The notes below the pieces were generated by a model, which was given only the letters and a program-made list of their open reading frames with translations, was not told where the DNA came from and ran no database searches. Shown here piece after piece: positions 1 to 6,574 of a stretch of 64,000 nucleotides of DNA. This DNA comes from a virus. Every line of letters begins with the position of its first letter. The first letter of the stretch is position 1. The position numbers were made by a program, and so were the translations under genes. Location: positions 1 through 64,000 of the IMG/VR virus record IMGVR_UViG_3300032088_002153; one strand, given 5' to 3'.

Positions 1-144
1 GAAGATGGATTGAATATGAATGTACCTTTAGAAATTCTAAATGCTTTCTCACGTATCGGTGAGGAAATGGCTGAAACAGGCTCAATGAAAAATCTACTAC
101 CTGTAGATATTCAAGTTATTAAGTATGCACGGAAGGTTTTATAA
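1..144 (+). CDS. C-terminal fragment of an unknown protein (cut by window edge)
   Basis: An open frame enters from the left edge and ends with TAA at 142-144, giving the last 47 residues (EDGLNMNVPLEIL...KYARKVL). It shares its stop with the ATG of the next gene (TAATG), so the two are translationally coupled. I do not recognise the family; the fragment is a plain mix of helical, charged residues with no visible motif. Confidence 0.6.
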   Translation, partial: EDGLNMNVPLEILNAFSRIGEEMAETGSMKNLLPVDIQVIKYARKVL

Positions 145-380
145 TGAATATTGATTACTCACCATCTTTTGAAGATATGCTAATCTCTGATATTAGAGAC
201 TGGGGTATAGATAACATTGAGGATAGCTTCTCTATGTCGTTAACTGATTTAACAGATAAATATTGGGATAACAAAACTTCCGTTTGGGAAGGTAATGAAC
301 TTGACCTTATTTTAGAAGCTGAAGGGTCAGAACCAATCGTTGATTTAGAAACTACATATGGAGAACAACCTTATGAATAA
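144..380 (+). CDS. Unknown acidic small protein, 78 aa
   Basis: A 78-residue acidic protein rich in Asp and Glu, with no signal peptide, membrane segment or motif that I recognise. Its start overlaps the stop of the preceding gene, and its last 8 bases overlap the start of the glycine-zipper gene, so it sits in a tightly packed plus-strand run. Function unknown. Confidence 0.6.
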   Translation: MNIDYSPSFEDMLISDIRDWGIDNIEDSFSMSLTDLTDKYWDNKTSVWEGNELDLILEAEGSEPIVDLETTYGEQPYE

Positions 381-864
381 TAGTTTAAAGAATACTAGTG
401 CGGCAATTGCTTCACTAGTTCTAGTGACCGCACTGGCGGCGCCTACCATATCTATGGCTGAACAACCAAGCAAAGTGCGAGTTGTTGATTACAATAAGAC
501 CATAGTAACATCAGTACCAAGTACACAAGAGGTCTGTGAAAACGTTAAAGTACCTATCTACTCATCTGTGACTACACAAGGTGATGCAGGTGGTGGCGCC
601 TTACTCGGTATGATCCTCGGAGGTATCCTTGGCAAAGGGGTAACCGGAGATGATGGAGGGGCAGCCGCCGGTGCGGTCTTAGGAGGAGTTATTGGCGCGA
701 ATGAAGGTCAAACTCGAACAGAGCAACGCATTGTTGGATATGAAACCGAACGTCAATGTGGAACGCGCACTACATATGTTAACAAAGAACGCGAAGTATA
801 TAGTCATTCTATTATTCACTTCCGATCTGGTGGACAAGAATACGCTCTAAGGTTTCAACGTTAA
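373..864 (+). CDS. Exported glycine-zipper (2TM, 17 kDa surface-antigen-like) protein
   Basis: The likely start is 373 rather than the in-frame ATG at 358, because GGAG at 360-363 is well placed for 373. The 163-residue product begins with a signal peptide (LVLVTALAAPTISMA, cut near AEQ). It has a glycine-rich double hairpin (GGGALLGMILGGILGKG, then GGAAAGAVLGGVIGANEG) typical of glycine-zipper 2TM proteins that sit in the outer envelope. Two Cys (in EVCENV and ERQCG) flank the zipper and could form a disulfide. The family is common in Proteobacteria. In a phage it could alter the envelope or support lysis or exclusion, which is inference. Confidence 0.7.
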   Translation: MNNSLKNTSAAIASLVLVTALAAPTISMAEQPSKVRVVDYNKTIVTSVPSTQEVCENVKVPIYSSVTTQGDAGGGALLGMILGGILGKGVTGDDGGAAAGAVLGGVIGANEGQTRTEQRIVGYETERQCGTRTTYVNKEREVYSHSIIHFRSGGQEYALRFQR

Positions 865-959
865 TGGAAATATTAATCTATAACATTATCTTTTGGACAA
901 TATATATTACAGTAGGATCAATTCCTTACATGATAATACAAAAGGAAATAGACAAATAA
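864..959 (+). CDS. Tiny membrane peptide, 31 aa
   Basis: ATG at 864 overlaps the stop of the glycine-zipper gene (TAATG), and the frame closes at 957-959. The product is one hydrophobic segment (ILIYNIIFWTIYITVGSIPYMII) followed by a short charged tail (QKEIDK). The tight coupling supports a real gene, but its role is unknown. Confidence 0.45.
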   Translation: MEILIYNIIFWTIYITVGSIPYMIIQKEIDK

Positions 960-1127
960 ATGCCATACATATTACTTCGCAACAAGAGTGTGGTTCAGCA
1001 TATTATAATGGTTGGACCAACAAACGATAACTTTAGAGAGTCAAAAGTAGTTGACTTAAAGTTTGAAACATTAGAGGCAGCCAATGAGGTTGCTGAAGTT
1101 TTGAAAGCTAAAGTAAAAGCAGCATAG
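960..1127 (+). CDS. Unknown small protein, 55 aa
   Basis: ATG at 960 follows directly after the previous stop, with AAGGAAATAG upstream as a possible ribosome site. The product (MPYILLRNKS...EVLKAKVKAA) is soluble with a basic C-terminal helix. Its stop TAG ends on the first base of tRNA-Arg, so gene and tRNA share one base. Function unknown. Confidence 0.5.
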   Translation: MPYILLRNKSVVQHIIMVGPTNDNFRESKVVDLKFETLEAANEVAEVLKAKVKAA

Positions 1128-1204
1128 GTTCCTTAGCTCAGCCGGATTAGAGCAAGTGCCTTCTAAGCACTAGGTCGTAGGTTCGAGTCCTACAGGAATC
1201 ACCA
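1127..1204 (+). tRNA. tRNA-Arg (anticodon UCU)
   Basis: The acceptor stem GGTTCCT pairs with AGGAATC (one G-U pair). The anticodon stem AGTGC/GCACT encloses loop CTTCTAA, giving anticodon TCT, which reads AGA. The T arm is GTAGG-TTCGAGT-CCTAC. CCA is encoded at 1202-1204. AGA is a favoured arginine codon in AT-rich phage genes. Confidence 0.93.
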
Positions 1205-1213
1205 AATCAATAA

Positions 1214-1288
1214 TGGAACGTAGCATAATGGTAATGCATCGCTTTTTGGTAGCGCAGAGTATAGGTTCGAGTCCTATCGTTCCAGCCA
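1214..1288 (+). tRNA. tRNA-Gln (anticodon UUG)
   Basis: The acceptor stem TGGAACG pairs with CGTTCCA; a leading U is usual for tRNA-Gln. The anticodon loop TTTTGGT gives TTG (reads CAA), and the first pair of the anticodon stem is mismatched. The T arm is TATAGG-TTCGAGT-CCTATC. CCA is encoded at 1286-1288. Confidence 0.9.
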
Positions 1289-1304
1289 AATAATAGGAAA
1301 CAAA

Positions 1305-1487
1305 ATGTGGGTATTAGTCTTTATATATTTTTATGACTCAACACCATACGTAGAAACATATGACGTATATACTTCAATGACTGAATGCTTTAGAGGTAGA
1401 GAAGCATTGGCTGATGAAGTTGGAAAAGGCGCTGGGTATTTTAAACCCGGACAACAAGCAGTTTGCATAAACCTTCAGTCTACATAG
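1305..1487 (+). CDS. Unknown small protein between tRNAs, 60 aa
   Basis: A 60-residue protein with a short hydrophobic start (MWVLVFIYFY) and two Cys (TECFRG and AVCINL). GGAAAC lies just before the ATG. It is held between tRNA-Gln and tRNA-Leu. Small proteins of this look (a MWVL-type beta-strand start and an MTEC-type motif) recur in marine phages, but I know no function for them. Confidence 0.6.
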   Translation: MWVLVFIYFYDSTPYVETYDVYTSMTECFRGREALADEVGKGAGYFKPGQQAVCINLQST

Positions 1488-1496
1488 AGACTGTTA

Positions 1497-1573
1497 GCCC
1501 GCGTGATGGAATTGGTATACATATTTGACTTAAAATCAAAGTTTTGCCGGTTCGAGTCCGGCCGCGGGTACCA
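1497..1573 (+). tRNA. tRNA-Leu (anticodon UAA) lacking the long variable arm
   Basis: The acceptor stem GCCCGCG pairs with CGCGGGT (terminal G-U), the discriminator is A, and CCA is encoded. The anticodon stem TTTGA/TCAAA encloses CTTAAAA, giving TAA (reads UUA). The D region (ATGGAATTGGTATACA) closely follows bacterial tRNA-Leu(UAA). Only about five bases (GTTTT) separate the anticodon and T stems, where leucine tRNAs normally carry a long extra arm. Its 3' half overlaps, in antisense, the end of the minus-strand hydrolase gene. Confidence 0.88.
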
Positions 1574-2084
1574 ATACAGGAGAACGACGAATGCCAATTA
1601 AATTTGATACTGGGTACTGTTTAATAGAAACGGCGTCGTCTTGATTCCCTCCGAGCACGGAATAATGTGGTTGGCCATTCACAATCTTGGTACTTACATA
1701 GAATCCGACATGCCCTTGCCACCCACTATTCCCACGTGTAAAAATGACTACATCGCCTTGCTGAGGTTTATTAACTGGGTTTCCCCACTCTAAAAACGAA
1801 CGAGCCATTAACGGATATTGGCTTACTTCAGAAGAAGTAGGGTGTCCGTTTTGCTCTAAAATCATATTGACAAACGCTGCACACCACTCAGTTGTTACAG
1901 GATCTACACCAAGTAATTGGTAAATAATATTACGATCTTTTACTTCTTCGAGTTTATGGTATGCAAAGGCTTTGTGAGTTAATGTATGTTTAGTAGGGAT
2001 GTGTACGTGTTGTATAGGAACATTCTCACCTACACATCCTGACAAAAATAATAGTGTCGTAATTATAATAAATACATTTTTCAT
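1536..2084 (-). CDS. Lipoprotein cell-wall hydrolase of the TIGR02594 (NlpC/P60-like) type
   Basis: The 182-residue product begins with a lipoprotein signal (IIITTLLFLSGC, lipid-modified Cys17). It has a cysteine-peptidase-like domain: TEWCAAFVNMILEQNG carries the likely nucleophile Cys, and GHVGFYV carries the likely His. The GDVVIFTRG strand matches TIGR02594 and CHAP-like peptidoglycan hydrolases, which cut peptide cross-links in the periplasm. The natural domain seems to end at GIRRSP. The last residues (VPAAGLEPAKL) are read from the antisense of tRNA-Leu, so the reading frame runs into the tRNA. Likely role: wall opening during lysis or entry. Confidence 0.72.
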   Translation of the reverse strand: MKNVFIIITTLLFLSGCVGENVPIQHVHIPTKHTLTHKAFAYHKLEEVKDRNIIYQLLGVDPVTTEWCAAFVNMILEQNGHPTSSEVSQYPLMARSFLEWGNPVNKPQQGDVVIFTRGNSGWQGHVGFYVSTKIVNGQPHYSVLGGNQDDAVSIKQYPVSNLIGIRRSPVLVPAAGLEPAKL

Positions 2085-2091
2085 ACAAGGT

Positions 2092-2099
2092 TATTTATA
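2092..2099 (-). promoter_or_regulatory. Possible T4-type late promoter (TATAAATA)
   Basis: TATAAATA on the minus strand, 8 bases before the hydrolase start. If used, the message would be almost leaderless, so this match may be chance. Confidence 0.35.
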
Positions 2100-2954
2100 A
2101 TGAAAGTTTTAGTTACAGGCGCAACGGGTTATATCGGATCACATGTTTGTTACAAACTGAAACAAAATGGACACTATGTTGAAGGCTGGGATATTAATTT
2201 CCATGGTGAGTATAACGACGTATCTTTTATTGACTTGTTTGAAAAGGTAGACATTACAAACATAATGTATAATGAACAAAAGTTTGATGCCGTTGTTCAT
2301 CTTGCTGGTAGAAGTATAGTACCACAAAGTCTTAAAGAGCCATCTGAATATTATAGAGTAAATGCAATGGGTACTGACCATTTACTTAAAAAAGTTAAAA
2401 CACCAAACTTTATATTCGCCAGTACTAGCTCGGCATTTGAAATGGCATCGCCATATGCTCGTAGCAAAGTAGCAGCTGAGGATATAATTAAGGAGAAAGC
2501 CAATGGGCACACTATTTTTCGCTTTTATAATGTTTCTGGCACTAATGGGACATTACGGCAGCTCGGTGTTCCAAGTCATCTTATTCGCGTGGCTAGTTTG
2601 GTTGCTCACGGACAATTACCCGATATTAAAATCTTTGGCACAGACTACCCTACTCGTGATGGGACTTGCATACGTGATTATATACATGTTAGTGATCTTT
2701 GTAGCGCTATCGTAAAAGCAGTAGAAACCGGTCCAACAAATACACCATATGAATGCCTTGGTTCTGCGCAAGGGTATTCGGTATTAGATGTAATTGATTC
2801 AATGGAAAGAGTTACTGGTAAAAAACTTAAAAAGGTTTTAACAGATAGAAGAGCAGGTGATGCAACTTCATGTATTGTTGATAATTTATCGGAATTGTGT
2901 GAGCTTACTAAAACACTTGATGATATGTGCCTAGACCAATATAATCTAGCTTAG
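2100..2954 (+). CDS. NAD-dependent sugar epimerase (GalE-like)
   Basis: A short-chain dehydrogenase/reductase of the UDP-glucose 4-epimerase group, 284 residues, somewhat shorter than the usual 330 or so. The NAD-binding GATGYIGS lies at residues 7-14. Further motifs are VVHLAG, the catalytic segment STSSAFEMASPYARSK (Tyr-x-x-x-Lys), and the GalE-type DGTCIRDYIHVSDL. It probably makes a sugar nucleotide for glycan work together with the glycosyltransferases elsewhere in the window. It is alone on the plus strand between two minus-strand genes. Confidence 0.85.
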   Translation: MKVLVTGATGYIGSHVCYKLKQNGHYVEGWDINFHGEYNDVSFIDLFEKVDITNIMYNEQKFDAVVHLAGRSIVPQSLKEPSEYYRVNAMGTDHLLKKVKTPNFIFASTSSAFEMASPYARSKVAAEDIIKEKANGHTIFRFYNVSGTNGTLRQLGVPSHLIRVASLVAHGQLPDIKIFGTDYPTRDGTCIRDYIHVSDLCSAIVKAVETGPTNTPYECLGSAQGYSVLDVIDSMERVTGKKLKKVLTDRRAGDATSCIVDNLSELCELTKTLDDMCLDQYNLA

Positions 2955-2959
2955 TGTAC

Positions 2960-2985
2960 GACTCCCAATGGGAGCCATACTTTTT
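2960..2985 (+). terminator. Weak hairpin with T tract after the epimerase gene
   Basis: CTCCC-AAT-GGGAG hairpin followed, after six bases, by TTTTT. It lies between convergent genes. The stem is short and the gap to the T run is long, so this is a tentative call. Confidence 0.4.
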
Positions 2986-3268
2986 AAACAGCGAAGCTTT
3001 CGCCACAACCACATGATGCAGTTGCGTTAGGGTTTACCACCTTCAAATAAGATCCGCCAAGTTCCTCGATGTAATCAACTGTACATCCAAAAACAAACAT
3101 TTCTGCCATTGGGTCAAGCCATAAGTTATCAACGGTCGCTTCCTTATCGGTAACTCCCCACTCATACTGAAATCCAGAACAGCCACCACCTTTTACATTA
3201 AGTGATACATTTGGCTTACCGACTTTCTTTAAATAGTCTTTTGCTCTATCAGTGACATTTAAAATCAT
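2984..3268 (-). CDS. A-type iron-sulfur carrier (IscA/HesB-like)
   Basis: A 94-residue protein with the HesB/IscA fold signature: GGGCSGFQY near residues 27-35 and the C-terminal ATASCGCGESF. This supplies the three conserved Cys that hold iron or an Fe-S cluster. A-type carriers pass clusters to apo-enzymes; related genes are known in marine myoviruses. This phage encodes two radical SAM enzymes and several iron oxygenases, so a cluster carrier makes sense. Its ATG overlaps the stop of the upstream gene (ATGA). Confidence 0.88.
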   Translation of the reverse strand: MILNVTDRAKDYLKKVGKPNVSLNVKGGGCSGFQYEWGVTDKEATVDNLWLDPMAEMFVFGCTVDYIEELGGSYLKVVNPNATASCGCGESFAV

Positions 3269-3423
3269 TCAGATTTCCACATAGTCCAAGCACCCCAAGC
3301 AATCGCAACGCCTGCTGCAATTTTAGCCAATGGTGCCATAAATAAAATCATAAGACCAAGCGCAATACACACTCCGCCGTCCCATGTGGTTCTTTCTTTT
3401 AGTCTGTTTTTAATCCAGCTCAT
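3265..3423 (-). CDS. Small membrane protein, 52 aa
   Basis: Minus-strand frame from ATG at 3423 to TGA at 3265-3267, joined to its neighbours on both sides by ATGA overlaps. The product starts with a basic helix (MSWIKNRLKERTTWDG) and has one or two hydrophobic stretches (VCIALGLMILFMAPLAKIAA, then GVAIAWGAW). Likely an inner-membrane protein; function unknown. Confidence 0.65.
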   Translation of the reverse strand: MSWIKNRLKERTTWDGGVCIALGLMILFMAPLAKIAAGVAIAWGAWTMWKSE

Positions 3424-3737
3424 TTTTTTGTTCCCTTCTGTCTAATAATCTTAGTATTAGATTTGGTTTCTAAGTGTTTTAGACGCATTTCCATATCGTC
3501 AATCTTTTGAGTGATTTTTGGATACTTTTTACGCCAAGCATTTTCCGGCTGCTCTAACCATGTCCAACCCCAACGTTCAACCAAGAAATCCATTCCTCTA
3601 TCAAATCGAGCGTATAACCATAAAGCCATTCGCGTGGTGCTGAACCATGTCGAAAACGCGAGTCCAATAATAGACCCGCCTATCGCAGTATAGATCCATA
3701 AACGATCTCCTGCCATATTAGATAACATTTCCCACAT
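3420..3737 (-). CDS. Membrane-anchored coiled protein, 105 aa
   Basis: The N-terminal hydrophobic segment (WIYTAIGGSIIGLAFSTWF) is followed by an aromatic, basic middle (ERWGWTWLEQPENAWRKKYP) and a helical tail (ITQKIDDMEMRLKHLETK). Overlapping start and stop codons tie it to the lipase upstream and the 52-residue protein downstream. No known family; likely an inner-membrane protein of the same operon. Confidence 0.6.
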   Translation of the reverse strand: MWEMLSNMAGDRLWIYTAIGGSIIGLAFSTWFSTTRMALWLYARFDRGMDFLVERWGWTWLEQPENAWRKKYPKITQKIDDMEMRLKHLETKSNTKIIRQKGTKK

Positions 3738-4468
3738 TATTCATTTCCCTTTGTATATTTACAATAATGGTTCATACCATGATCGTATGCTCCATCAAAA
3801 GGCATTCCTTTTTTCAGTGCCCTCCAACGACCTCTCCATTGGTCTTTAACTCGTTGCCATTTGGAAGCTTTTCTAATTTTTCCGTAGTAATTGATATAAC
3901 GCGGAGCGGTAGTATGTCTATACCCGAGGAATGCGAACGGTACTTTTGGTACGATATCATTATTGTTGACATGCCGATAGTGAGGAATATGATTAAAGCT
4001 TTTAACAAATTTTCGTGTTCCTGCTCTTGGAGATCCATATGTATATAACGCATCACATACGTCAGGCAGTCGGCTCGCTGCAATAGTAGCCATTGCTCCA
4101 CCAAGTGAATGCCCAGTTATATAAAACATCTTTCCTTCTAATTTCATTTTTGCCATGGCTGTTCTAATTTCATCCCAGATTTTTTCAATTTCTGTTTGGA
4201 AACCATTATGAACATATCCATAGCCATTTGCTGCTTTATCTGGTAAAGCATTTAAGTCTGCTTTAATATCAGAAAACTCAGAAGGCTCAGTACCTCGGAA
4301 ACATAATACTATTTCGCTTTTATTTGAAACGATATGAACTTGAGCTCCATCGTTTTCAATAAATTTGTGCGAAGTGTAACCAACTTTTTTATATGCAGCC
4401 TTGGCTTCTTTTCCATCCATATATGCTATTTGTGCGCATTGCGCCATTAATGAACATTTATTTTCCAT
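3737..4468 (-). CDS. Class 3 lipase (alpha/beta hydrolase)
   Basis: A 243-residue Lipase_3-type protein. The nucleophile elbow GHSLGGA gives the catalytic Ser, NNNDIVPKVPF gives the likely Asp, and DHGMNHY near the C-terminus gives the likely His. CFRGTEP is the usual oxyanion-side strand. There is no signal peptide, so it would act from the cytoplasm on membrane lipids or need the holin to reach the envelope. It lies in a train of membrane and exported genes. A role in membrane breakdown at lysis, or in recycling host lipid, is inference. Confidence 0.85.
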   Translation of the reverse strand: MENKCSLMAQCAQIAYMDGKEAKAAYKKVGYTSHKFIENDGAQVHIVSNKSEIVLCFRGTEPSEFSDIKADLNALPDKAANGYGYVHNGFQTEIEKIWDEIRTAMAKMKLEGKMFYITGHSLGGAMATIAASRLPDVCDALYTYGSPRAGTRKFVKSFNHIPHYRHVNNNDIVPKVPFAFLGYRHTTAPRYINYYGKIRKASKWQRVKDQWRGRWRALKKGMPFDGAYDHGMNHYCKYTKGNE

Positions 4469-4661
4469 TTTGTCTATCCTTTAGAATGTCTTGCATTGTT
4501 TTAGTTGCAGTGTTTATAAACAGACGAGGTGCAATTGCATGTATTAATAATATAGGAACTAATCCTTGTAATTTAATAGCAGCTTTTACCGCGCCTTTTG
4601 CATGTTCTAAACCAGTTTCACCAACATCTTCTAGATGAGCTTTACATTTTTTACTAAACAT
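4458..4661 (-). CDS. DUF6356-like small membrane protein
   Basis: A 67-residue protein matching the pattern of DUF6356 proteins: HLEDVGETGLEHAKGAVK, then a hydrophobic helix LVPILLIHAIAPRLFINTATKT. The family is common in alphaproteobacteria and has no firm function. It overlaps the lipase start by 11 bases and its own start overlaps the stop of the gene before it. Confidence 0.6.
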   Translation of the reverse strand: MFSKKCKAHLEDVGETGLEHAKGAVKAAIKLQGLVPILLIHAIAPRLFINTATKTMQDILKDRQNGK

Positions 4662-4822
4662 TAATCTACCTTATCGTTATTGTAATGAGTTGGGTTTAAG
4701 CGCTCATCCATAATAGGTCCAACGTTTTCCCAGTAATTTTTACTCTTCATTACAGTTTCTTGGTATACATGGCAGACAATAGCTCCCATTACAACTCCTA
4801 GTACTAATAAAAACCATTTCAT
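4661..4822 (-). CDS. Single-pass membrane protein, 53 aa
   Basis: ATG at 4822 to TAA at 4661-4663. The N-terminal hydrophobic segment (WFLLVLGVVMGAIVCHVY) is a signal anchor, followed by a soluble tail (MKSKNYWENVGPIMDERLNP). ATGA and TAATG overlaps on both sides show operon coupling. Function unknown. Confidence 0.6.
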   Translation of the reverse strand: MKWFLLVLGVVMGAIVCHVYQETVMKSKNYWENVGPIMDERLNPTHYNNDKVD

Positions 4823-4971
4823 TTTAAGTATCCATCCCATGATCGTGCGTCTGTTTCTGTTTCTTTACATTTACATTTAGTACAAACATCGTTGTGGCAT
4901 TCATCACAATCTGGTCTATAACAATGACATTTATGTCCGCACGTTTGACATGTTCTTGATGGTCCTTGCAT
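4819..4971 (-). CDS. Cysteine-rich mini-protein, 50 aa
   Basis: ATG at 4971 has a strong site (AGGAGA) upstream. The 50-residue product has nine Cys and several His (CQTCGHKCHCYRPDCDECH, then DVCTKCKCKE), in CxxC pairs that would bind zinc or an Fe-S cluster. I know no matching family. The position among envelope genes suggests a metal-binding accessory. Confidence 0.62.
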   Translation of the reverse strand: MQGPSRTCQTCGHKCHCYRPDCDECHNDVCTKCKCKETETDARSWDGYLK

Positions 4972-4980
4972 ATGTTTCTC

Positions 4981-5655
4981 CTAGTTTGCTAACGGGTTGT
5001 CTAATGCTCTCTGTAATTTATTCATTAATGTTGTTTCGAGTTCAGTCATTTCTCTTTTGATTGATGATCTTAAAGCTTCGTTATCGCGTTCAACCTTACC
5101 TTCCAAATCAGTCATACGACTGTCGTTGGAATCTCTAAGGTTGTTTGCTTTATTGTCGTATTGGTTTTGTAATGCATCACGTTTATTATCAAAACGTTCT
5201 TCAGCATTTTGAATTATTTGTCTTACGTCTGCTTCTAAATCTCGTACTAATTTTTCAACTCTTCTAACTTGCGCGTCCAAATTATTCATTTGGTCTCGAG
5301 TATCAACTTTGCCTTCTCTATTTCGTTTTTCAGCATCATCAATTTGTTTTTGAATTGCAGTTAACTGAATAGTAATTTCTTTATTAACATTTGCTAGTGA
5401 TGCTTCTATTTCTTGATTTCTTGTTTCAATAACATCAACATCAATATTTCGCACAATCTCTTTCATGCCCATGTAATCATCATACACTTGGAAAGCGCCG
5501 TATAGTCCACCTAAAATAGAACTGATTAAAGCGAACAACATACCGATCGTTGTGGGAGTCATAGTAATACCTAAGAATTTCATCTTGGTATTTTTTAAAT
5601 TCTCTACCTCAGCTTCAAAATTCTCAATGCCTTCGCCTAAGTCTTTGTCGGCCAT
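4981..5655 (-). CDS. Membrane-anchored long coiled-coil protein
   Basis: The start is taken at 5655 (MADKDLG), with GGAGAG upstream; the longer frame from 5676 overlaps the previous gene without a good site. The 224-residue product has a transmembrane helix (TTIGMLFALISSILGGLYGAF, residues near 35-55) and a long, highly charged coiled coil to the end. Such proteins in marine phages are of unknown role; a spacer or lysis-linked protein spanning the periplasm is possible. Confidence 0.65.
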   Translation of the reverse strand: MADKDLGEGIENFEAEVENLKNTKMKFLGITMTPTTIGMLFALISSILGGLYGAFQVYDDYMGMKEIVRNIDVDVIETRNQEIEASLANVNKEITIQLTAIQKQIDDAEKRNREGKVDTRDQMNNLDAQVRRVEKLVRDLEADVRQIIQNAEERFDNKRDALQNQYDNKANNLRDSNDSRMTDLEGKVERDNEALRSSIKREMTELETTLMNKLQRALDNPLAN

Positions 5656-5665
5656 GTTGCTCTCC

Positions 5666-6079
5666 TTAGTTTTCAAATCCAGAATTGCCGGACTCGTTTA
5701 ATTTTCTTAGTTGTTCTAATTCTTGTTGTAGTTTTAAAACTTCTAATCTCTTTTTACGCAATTCTAATTGATATAATGAATTGCAATTAATTCTTTCTTT
5801 TGGTTTATCAAGTGGTATAGTAATTCGTGCATATACACCAACATCTTTTGTATCAGTTCCGCTGCCACTAAAGGGGCTTGAATAATTATCAATAACTCCA
5901 GTAACGCCAAACTCAAAATTCGTTGCACCACCAATAGAGTTTTTACAATCTAAATCTCCAGTACTAATACTATCTTGACCATACGTGGCACCCATCCCTG
6001 GGAGCGATAATCCTATAGAACTACTATCAGCATTCGCCATGCATGGCATCAACAATATACATGTTATAATACGTTTCAT
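5666..6079 (-). CDS. Exported protein with C-terminal helical tail
   Basis: A 137-residue protein with a signal peptide (MKRIITCILLMPCMANA, cut before DSS). The middle is beta-rich with two Cys (DLDCKNS and RINCNS), and a Leu/Gln/Glu-rich helix ends it (LEVLKLQQELEQLRKLNE). It overlaps the gene before it by one base. Part of a run of five exported proteins; no known family. Confidence 0.62.
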   Translation of the reverse strand: MKRIITCILLMPCMANADSSSIGLSLPGMGATYGQDSISTGDLDCKNSIGGATNFEFGVTGVIDNYSSPFSGSGTDTKDVGVYARITIPLDKPKERINCNSLYQLELRKKRLEVLKLQQELEQLRKLNESGNSGFEN

Positions 6080-6477
6080 TATTCACCAACCTTTTTCACT
6101 CTAGAACAAATTCTTGAACTTACCGCAGTACGTATCGTATTGTCTTTTTTAAGTTTAGACTGAGAACAAATATATGTTACTATTTTTGCGTCTTGGTCTC
6201 TTATAAAAATATCAAACGAAACAGTACTTAAATAAGGTATCTTCCAAACTTTATATTGCGAAACAAATGGAATAGGTTTCCAATCTTCAGTGAATACACC
6301 TATTTCATAATATTCAACGTCTGCTCTTTTATTAAACATAGTCATGGTAGTCTTCTGCAGCCCGTCTATATAGGAACCACTAATCTTAGGATAAGTTGGA
6401 ACCATTTCGTGAGACGAGGCTGCAGCGGATATTGTAATCAAAACTATACTTATAACGAATATCAATCTTTTTTTCAT
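6079..6477 (-). CDS. Exported small protein, possibly Ig-like
   Basis: The start at 6477 (MKKRLIFV) is preferred over the in-frame GTG at 6489 because AGGTGG is well placed for it. The signal peptide is MKKRLIFVISIVLITISAAASS. The mature part is beta-rich, with two Cys (YICSQS and SRICSR) and a basic end. Its size and strand pattern recall periplasmic chaperone-like or Ig-like domains, but this is a weak resemblance. Confidence 0.6.
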   Translation of the reverse strand: MKKRLIFVISIVLITISAAASSHEMVPTYPKISGSYIDGLQKTTMTMFNKRADVEYYEIGVFTEDWKPIPFVSQYKVWKIPYLSTVSFDIFIRDQDAKIVTYICSQSKLKKDNTIRTAVSSRICSRVKKVGE

Positions 6478-6508
6478 AATCTTTTCCACCTTTATTTAAG
6501 AGCTCCAG

Positions 6509-6574
6509 TTATGGACACCCAGGCCATCTTCTACAACTTGCACCAGATGAACTTGAACTACTGCTCCCACCATT
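6509..6574 (-). other. In-frame extension behind a UGA stop (possible readthrough)
   Basis: Directly behind the UGA (6575-6577) of the exported 171-residue protein, the same frame stays open for 21 codons to TAA at 6509-6511. The first codons encode NGG followed by seven Ser, then GAS, and the tail is CRRWPGCP. A Ser linker leading to a Cys-containing tail looks like real protein rather than noise. Either UGA is read through at times, or the stop is a recent mutation. Confidence 0.45.

Noticed and set aside
1590-1643. A 17-codon frame behind AGGAGA, on the plus strand after tRNA-Leu
   Set aside because: Good ribosome site but very short, and fully antisense to the hydrolase gene. It may be a remnant; not enough to call.
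2503-2715. A 70-residue hydrophobic frame inside the epimerase gene on the same strand
   Set aside because: It lies fully inside a well-supported SDR enzyme; a ribosome-like site (AAGGAGAAAGCC) is present, but the hydrophobic look comes from the shifted reading of the enzyme. No context supports a nested membrane protein.
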